DNA from: Costus lasius | Lineage: Eukaryota; Streptophyta; Magnoliopsida; Zingiberales; Costaceae | Reading direction: 5' to 3' | Assembly: GCA_027563935.2 (NCBI GenBank) | Contig: CM050450.1 | Span: 4,943,957-5,007,956 of the forward strand | Length of the DNA: 64,000 nucleotides | Shown: positions 59,060-64,000 of the stretch, piece by piece | Position numbering within the stretch: position 1 is the stretch's first letter | Layout of the letters: each line of letters starts with the position of its first letter | Notes under the pieces: model-generated | Told to the model about the DNA's origin: nothing | What the model saw: only the letters and a program-made list of their open reading frames with translations | The model's database searches: none | Made by a program: the position numbers and the translations under genes

Positions 59060-61400
59060 ATACCATAATATATGCTAGTATGTCACAAGTACATTGTACA
59101 AGTTTCTCAAAAGCCCAGCCAAAGAACTAAGCTCACACCCAACTCAAACAAGATCACACTCAAGGCCGAATTGGCAGAAACACTTGAAGAGCTTCAAACA
59201 GTTAAAAACAAGATGTTTTTTTTTGTTCAAGAGTATAACAAAGCAAGAATACACAAATAGTAACCCTATCGGGTTATTGGGTTGGATCTAGTCTTAACTC
59301 TCAACACTCCCCATGAAAATGGAGCATAGATGTTTATACTACCCAGCTTGTTACATAAATTGCAAAAAAGAACAAAACCAAGTGCCTTTGGGAAGATGTC
59401 AAGTAACTCCTCCTTTGGTCTAGTGTAGGGAAGATATGAGTTCATTGGTGACCCAAATGAAATGACAGTTGACCTAGATATGTGCTTAGTTCTTTCATAA
59501 AATGTTGGATTGCTTGCAATAAAGATGGCAAATTGATTGTCATATAACAGTCATAGGATTAGTGCATACAGTACTGAAATTTTATAGTAGGTTTTTGAGC
59601 CACATCATCTCACAGGTTATGTGAACAAGTTGATAAAGAAACAACACTATCTTTTGCTTTTACAGGTTACTAGATTGCCCCCCACTTAGCATCAACATAT
59701 CCTTATAGAATTGTATCTGTGTTTCTTGTATATCAAGTCTTTCCTAGGTGCACCTTTAATATATTATAATATCCTGACAACAGCTCCCAGTAAGTTTTTT
59801 ATGGTTTTGGCATGAATTGGCTTACCATCTGACAGTACATGTAATGTCTGGACTAGTGGCAGTGTGATATATAAGTTTTTCAACTAGCTCATATTAGATG
59901 AATATTTTTTATTTTGGGTCATTAGTATTTCGACATGTTTACACCCTAACATTCCAATTTATCTAAGCAAAATCCAAAACATATTTTCGCTGCGACAAAC
60001 CAATACACTATCATTTGCAAGTTATTTCAAGAAAATATTTGGGTTTACTAGGGTCTGTGAGAGCCAAATGAGATTGTACATATATCTATGTTTCTTCTAT
60101 TCCTTTTTTATCATTACCTATTAAGAGGATGTCACCCACATACACTACTACGTATAATAATACTAGAACTCAAGTTATGTATAAAAATACAGTGATTAGC
60201 TTTAACTCAGTTGAAGTCTCATAGGCTTTGCTTTAGACAATAAATAGTTTTGTTCAATGTTTTAAAAATAATCTGAATCAGCTATTTTTTTCGGTTTGGA
60301 CTGATCCGATGGAGCTCCAGACCGAAACGGGCAAGTGGAGCAGCGGAAGGAGGAGAAGAGGAGAGAAAGAAAAAAATGAGAGGAAGAAGGAAAGGAAAGT
60401 AAGAGAGCACCGCAGATGCAGGCATGTTCCTCCTTCCTCTTTCTCTTCCTCTTCCTCTTCCTCTTTCTCTTCTTTATTTTCTTCTGCTACTCCACCGATC
60501 AGTATGTACCACTCCAATCGCCGACCGATACAACCGGCCAAATCGGATCTTCAAACCTTGGTTTTGCTAAGTATGCATACTAACTCCCCCAGAGCAACAT
60601 GCAATTGTTCCATAGAAACCTCCTCTAAGTCTTAAGAAAAAAAGATATTTTTGATATCTATTTGGTGAGCTAAGATAAGCAACAAGAGAAAATATATCAA
60701 AATAATCTAACTTTATGTGAATCATTAGGCAACTAAACGGACCTTGTACTAATCAACTGAACCATACAATTTATGTTTAACTGTATAGACCCAACGACAT
60801 GTGGTAGAACGAACACTAGGAGGTAGAGGGACCAACTATTAGGTATTACAAGAGAGTAGCACATCCATTTTCTCATCCATAGCATGTGGCCATTCAGGTA
60901 TAGCCTCATGCCCTTAGCATAATATGTATCAATAAGACTATTAACAAAGGAAAGATGAGATGGAGACAACTTATCATAAGACGCATAATTTGTAATTGGA
61001 TAAGAGGACATGTTTACCTTTGTGCAAAGCAATAAGAAGATCAAGTGATGGAGAGGTTAGACCAGCAAACAAAAGAGGTGTAAATGGGGGGTTCTTGAGC
61101 TGGCAGAGCATGTTCGCGGGATGATAAACCTACAAAGGTATTGAAGGAGTGCCAGCACTGTTGCTGGTGCACTGAACAGGTGAGGGAAGAGAGATTTGTT
61201 TTAAGTGTAGATGGAATAAAGGCACTAGACTTTGTAAAATAAAGGGTAGAAACACTAAAAAAGACATTCATACAACTAAAGAATATGCTAGTGGGATTAT
61301 AGCACCGATATCCCTTTTATGTTTTGTTGTAACCTAAGAAGATACCTAATCGCTTTTGTTACAAAGACACCGAAATACTCGAGGAGGGAGATGGAATGGA
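59060..61400 (-). mobile_element. Decayed Ty1/copia LTR retrotransposon, 3' part
   Basis: On the reverse strand, from high to low coordinates, remnants appear in copia pol order. First an integrase/linker stretch near 61330-61100, then a segment before the reverse transcriptase (YPITNYASYDKLSPSHLSF, 60733-61044). Next come RT-end pieces near 59700-59780 (ILRYIKGAPRKDLIYKKH) and RNase H pieces near 59470-59600 (CDNQFAIFIASNPTFYERTK). A purine tract (CCATTTTCATGGGGAG, 59322-59307) is followed by a TGTTGAGAGTTAAGAC 3' LTR start at 59306. Many stops and frameshifts interrupt the frame, so it is inactive. The outer LTR boundaries are not defined. A foldback element interrupts the RT region. Confidence 0.8.
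60256..60562. repeat. Foldback element, purine/pyrimidine-arm type, nested in the copia relic
   Basis: A purine arm (GGAAGGAGGAGAAGAGGAG, from about 60345) and a pyrimidine arm (TCTTCCTCTTCCTCTTCC, about 60440-60470) face each other. The right end reads CCGACCGATACAACCGGCC and TCGGATCTTCAAACCTTGG. The left end GTTTTAAAAATAATCTGAATC with CGGTTTGGACTGATCC is its diverged inverse. It has the same plan as the copy at 42728-43063. Confidence 0.65.
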
Positions 61401-61470
61401 GACTGAGTGGGATGGAGAAGATTGTTATAGGGATGCAATTATTGAGATTGAAGAGAATGGTGATAGGAAA

Positions 61471-62150
61471 TGAGCCTAGTGTCAAGGTCTGGATAAATTC
61501 TTGTAACCGGCCTTGACACATTATGTACTTTTGTTTACTTTCTATGTAAAGGAAGCGCATGCGTCGGACAAGGGAAGAAATCCATTGCCCGGGCAAGGAT
61601 TTCCTCAGTCCCCCATTACACATGGATGAATTGTGTAAATTCAGCCTAGCCAAGCCCAATGAAGCCTTCTGCACATTTGGGCTATTTTGTGGGTTGGGGA
61701 TATGGTTCTGAGGGATAGTAATACCTGGTTAAATGGTCTCTTGAGATAACTCTCAAGTTTAAAATTCCAAGGTTCCACACGCCTGCCCTCGGAGCCAACT
61801 CTCTTTCCCTTCCTCCTTTTGTTCCTCTTCTCCTTGCCCGAACGTGCGGTTCCTAGATCTTGTGCACTTGGTGCATGTGTAACTTTCTTTTGAAGCTAAT
61901 AAAGTAAACCTTTTGAAAGTGTGTCTCGTGTGCTACTTTATTTGTCCCTTGTTGCAATCGGATAGGCTGCTGACACTGTCTGTGACGTGCCCACAGTTGG
62001 TGTGCTGCTCGCTCTTGGCTTTAGAAAAGGCTTAAGTCTGTGACACTAGGGCTGAAGCTTGCCAAGAGTTGAGAGAGCTTCCTACCTTCTTGTGCCACTT
62101 AGCATATCCCCTCTCTTCACTGAGGCATCAAGCAAGACTGAGGTCTCTAC
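61471..62150 (+). other. LTR-like sequence (unconfirmed)
   Basis: Begins around TGTCAAGGTCTGG, has a short inverted match CCGGCCTTGACACA nearby, a leader-like mid section and GCTAATAAAGTAAACC as a possible polyadenylation signal followed by a GTGTGCTAC-type tail. This looks like the U3-R-U5 order of an LTR on the plus strand. No second copy or target duplication was found, so the class is open. Confidence 0.35.
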
Positions 62151-62452
62151 AAAAAAAGGAGGAAGCATGCTTTTTCCCTGAGGCATTGGAATCCATCGAA
62201 GTTAGATAGGTAGTAGCAATTACTAGTTAGCTTGAGGATTAAGCTTATTTTTTTGGGTTATTAATAAAAGGAACAAGGCAATAATACCTTGCCAAATTTA
62301 ATCTTGGAGAGACCGGGAAATTAAGCAGCGATGAAGAAGAAGAAAAAAGTTGCCCCGACAGGGCGCTGGTGAAGAATGAAAGTTGGAGGTAAAAAAAATG
62401 CTACTATGAAGCTCCATTGGTGAAGAAGAAAAAGAAGTTCCAGCGAAGAGGA

Positions 62453-62650
62453 GAATTACAATACCAAAAAAGAAGCTTATTCCAATGAAACAGAGAATCC
62501 CAATGCACCATTGAAAGCTATTCGAGCATAGAAGGGGCTAAGGCACCCTCAACAGAGAATCACAATACCGAAAAAGAAAGTTTTTTCCCATGAAAGAGAA
62601 TCCCGATGCACCTTTGAAGCTATTTGAGCATAGAAGGGGCTAAGGCATAT
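62453..62650. repeat. Two-copy tandem duplication, about 100 bp
   Basis: Two diverged copies share AGAATCCC(A/G)ATGCACC, CATAGAAGGGGCTAAGGCA and AATACC(A/G)AAAAAGAAA. The order is preserved, with small length differences. Non-coding. Confidence 0.7.
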
Positions 62651-64000
62651 TTTTTCTACCATGGTGCTTTCCTATGCACCATACAAATTCACACCGCGAT
62701 TCAAAGTAGTGTGTGAACCCTCTTTTAGTCATGTTTGAGTAAAAGAATTTTAAAAGCCAGTTTCAAGTCCATTTGTTCATGAAATACTTGATCAACAAGA
62801 TTTTGGACAAATAAAATAACACTCTTTCACATGCATATACACAACATGATGTTTATGATATTTGTCTCCAAATCATGTGTCACCGCATCCTCCCCCTGCA
62901 AACAAGTATCGCACATAGGCACATTGGCTGCTGCCTACCTCTCACACATGCACATGTCCAGCATGCATTGGGCAAAAGCGAGAGAGATAGAAAAGAGGTA
63001 TTGGCCTAGCATGCATGCATGAGAAGTTGACACAAACACAAGGGAGGGTGCCAACTAGAATCTAGGGGACAAGTTTGTTAAAATTGAGTTCCTATTTGTA
63101 GGATCAGATCCTAAAATCATAAGATACTAACAAATCACCTAAAGAATAAAATATATATTCATCTAATTAGACTTAAAGTAAGATAAATATTATGATAAGT
63201 GATAAAAATTAATAAATATATATTTGGGATGGCCTACGAACTGAAACTACCTGGCAAGGGTAAATTTACACCATGCGTAAATCAATGTCTTGTTTGAAGA
63301 ATATGCCATTTTCATCTCAAAGAAGAGTCTTATTTTCATTGATTTCTTGTGATAAATGGTGAAATGTTCCCCTTTCTTGTGGATTTCAGTGTTGTAATTA
63401 TTGTATGTTGTCCAGTTATGCTATCACTTCCCCTACTTCGTTTGCACTAACAAGAAAGTCATGGCATCAAGAAAAATAAACCAAACTTGATATAAAGCAG
63501 AAACTAAGAATGAGCAGTCTCTATGAAAAGGATATAAGTCAGACGTGCAGAAATATCATAGAATATCCTAATGCACAGTATCAAAGTGGGATAAATCTCA
63601 TACTCTCACATTGAAAGATTCAAGAACACATAAGTAAAGATTAGCGAGCCTGTCACTTCCAACTTAGGCAGTCATTTTGGGCCAAATTACATTAAGTGGA
63701 GAAGTGTATAATATTTCACGTGGAAAGTTGAATAAACACTTAAGCCCAATGTGCAAAAAAAAAAAAACATGAGCACATGAACAATAAACAGAACTTAATG
63801 GAATTTTATGCCTAATATTATCCAAGCCTACGAGTTAATACCCATTGAAATAGATAGTAAGAGTTTACACTCAACAAAAGAAAACAAATTGCCATAAAAG
63901 GCAAAGCTCGATCTACAAGTGCTTTGAAGGAAAGTGAAAAGTCTACCTGGCCATGCCAAATTGCTTAAATCCTTGTGCCTCTCCTCAGTCTTCTCAAACA
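62651..64000. other. AT-rich region without recognisable genes
   Basis: No family-like open frame, RNA gene or terminal repeat was recognised up to the window end. Confidence 0.5.

Overview
This is a plant nuclear genome segment. Evidence: intron-rich genes with GT-AG splice sites, plant-specific families (SHV3-like GDPDL, RABA-class Rab, FTIP/MCTP, LEA group 4, DIR1-like lipid-transfer protein), a eukaryotic tRNA-Gln without an encoded CCA end, and abundant plant transposon relics. GC-rich first exons beside AT-rich introns suggest a monocot. A Zingiberales or palm-like genome is possible, but that is a guess. No operons, phage or CRISPR features are present.

Layout. 1-11.7 kb: a GDPDL gene (+) whose visible exons splice in frame from first to last, except for one in-frame TAA and a 3.1 kb LTR-type insertion (TGTTA...TAACA, TTTTT target duplication) inside a coding exon. 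I call it a pseudogene. 12.6-13.3 kb: cytosolic ribosomal stalk protein P1 (-), with TATA and telo-box. 14.3-17.7 kb: RABA4-like Rab GTPase (+), two exons. 18.9-20.4 kb: a GC-rich, probably repeat-derived block holding an as-1-like TGACG pair. 21.0-24.2 kb: a four-exon, plant-type uncharacterised protein with a PDZ-like C-terminal half. 24.9 kb: a small secreted 8-Cys lipid-transfer protein. 28.1-30.5 kb: an intronless three-C2 MCTP/FTIP protein. 32.0-46.0 kb: TBCCD1 (TBCC-domain protein), nine exons over 14 kb; its introns are crowded with foldback elements and tandem duplications, and one intron appears to be GC-AG. 50.36-53.84 kb: a nearly complete hAT transposon with terminal inverted repeats and an 8-bp target duplication, its transposase broken by two stops. 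55.6-55.9 kb: a LEA group 4 gene (-) with an upstream ABRE/G-box and an irregular intron. 56.2 kb: tRNA-Gln(CUG). 59.1-61.4 kb: a decayed Ty1/copia element (-) with a nested foldback element. The rest is AT-rich or repeat-derived.

The genes are independent housekeeping or signalling loci and do not form a pathway. The least explained signal is a recurring family of small foldback elements with ACCGGTCC-type ends. It has at least two core types: GAAGCTTC palindrome clusters, and opposed purine/pyrimidine arms. A second MITE-like family with GTTTCCTTGG-type ends occurs three times within TBCCD1 introns.
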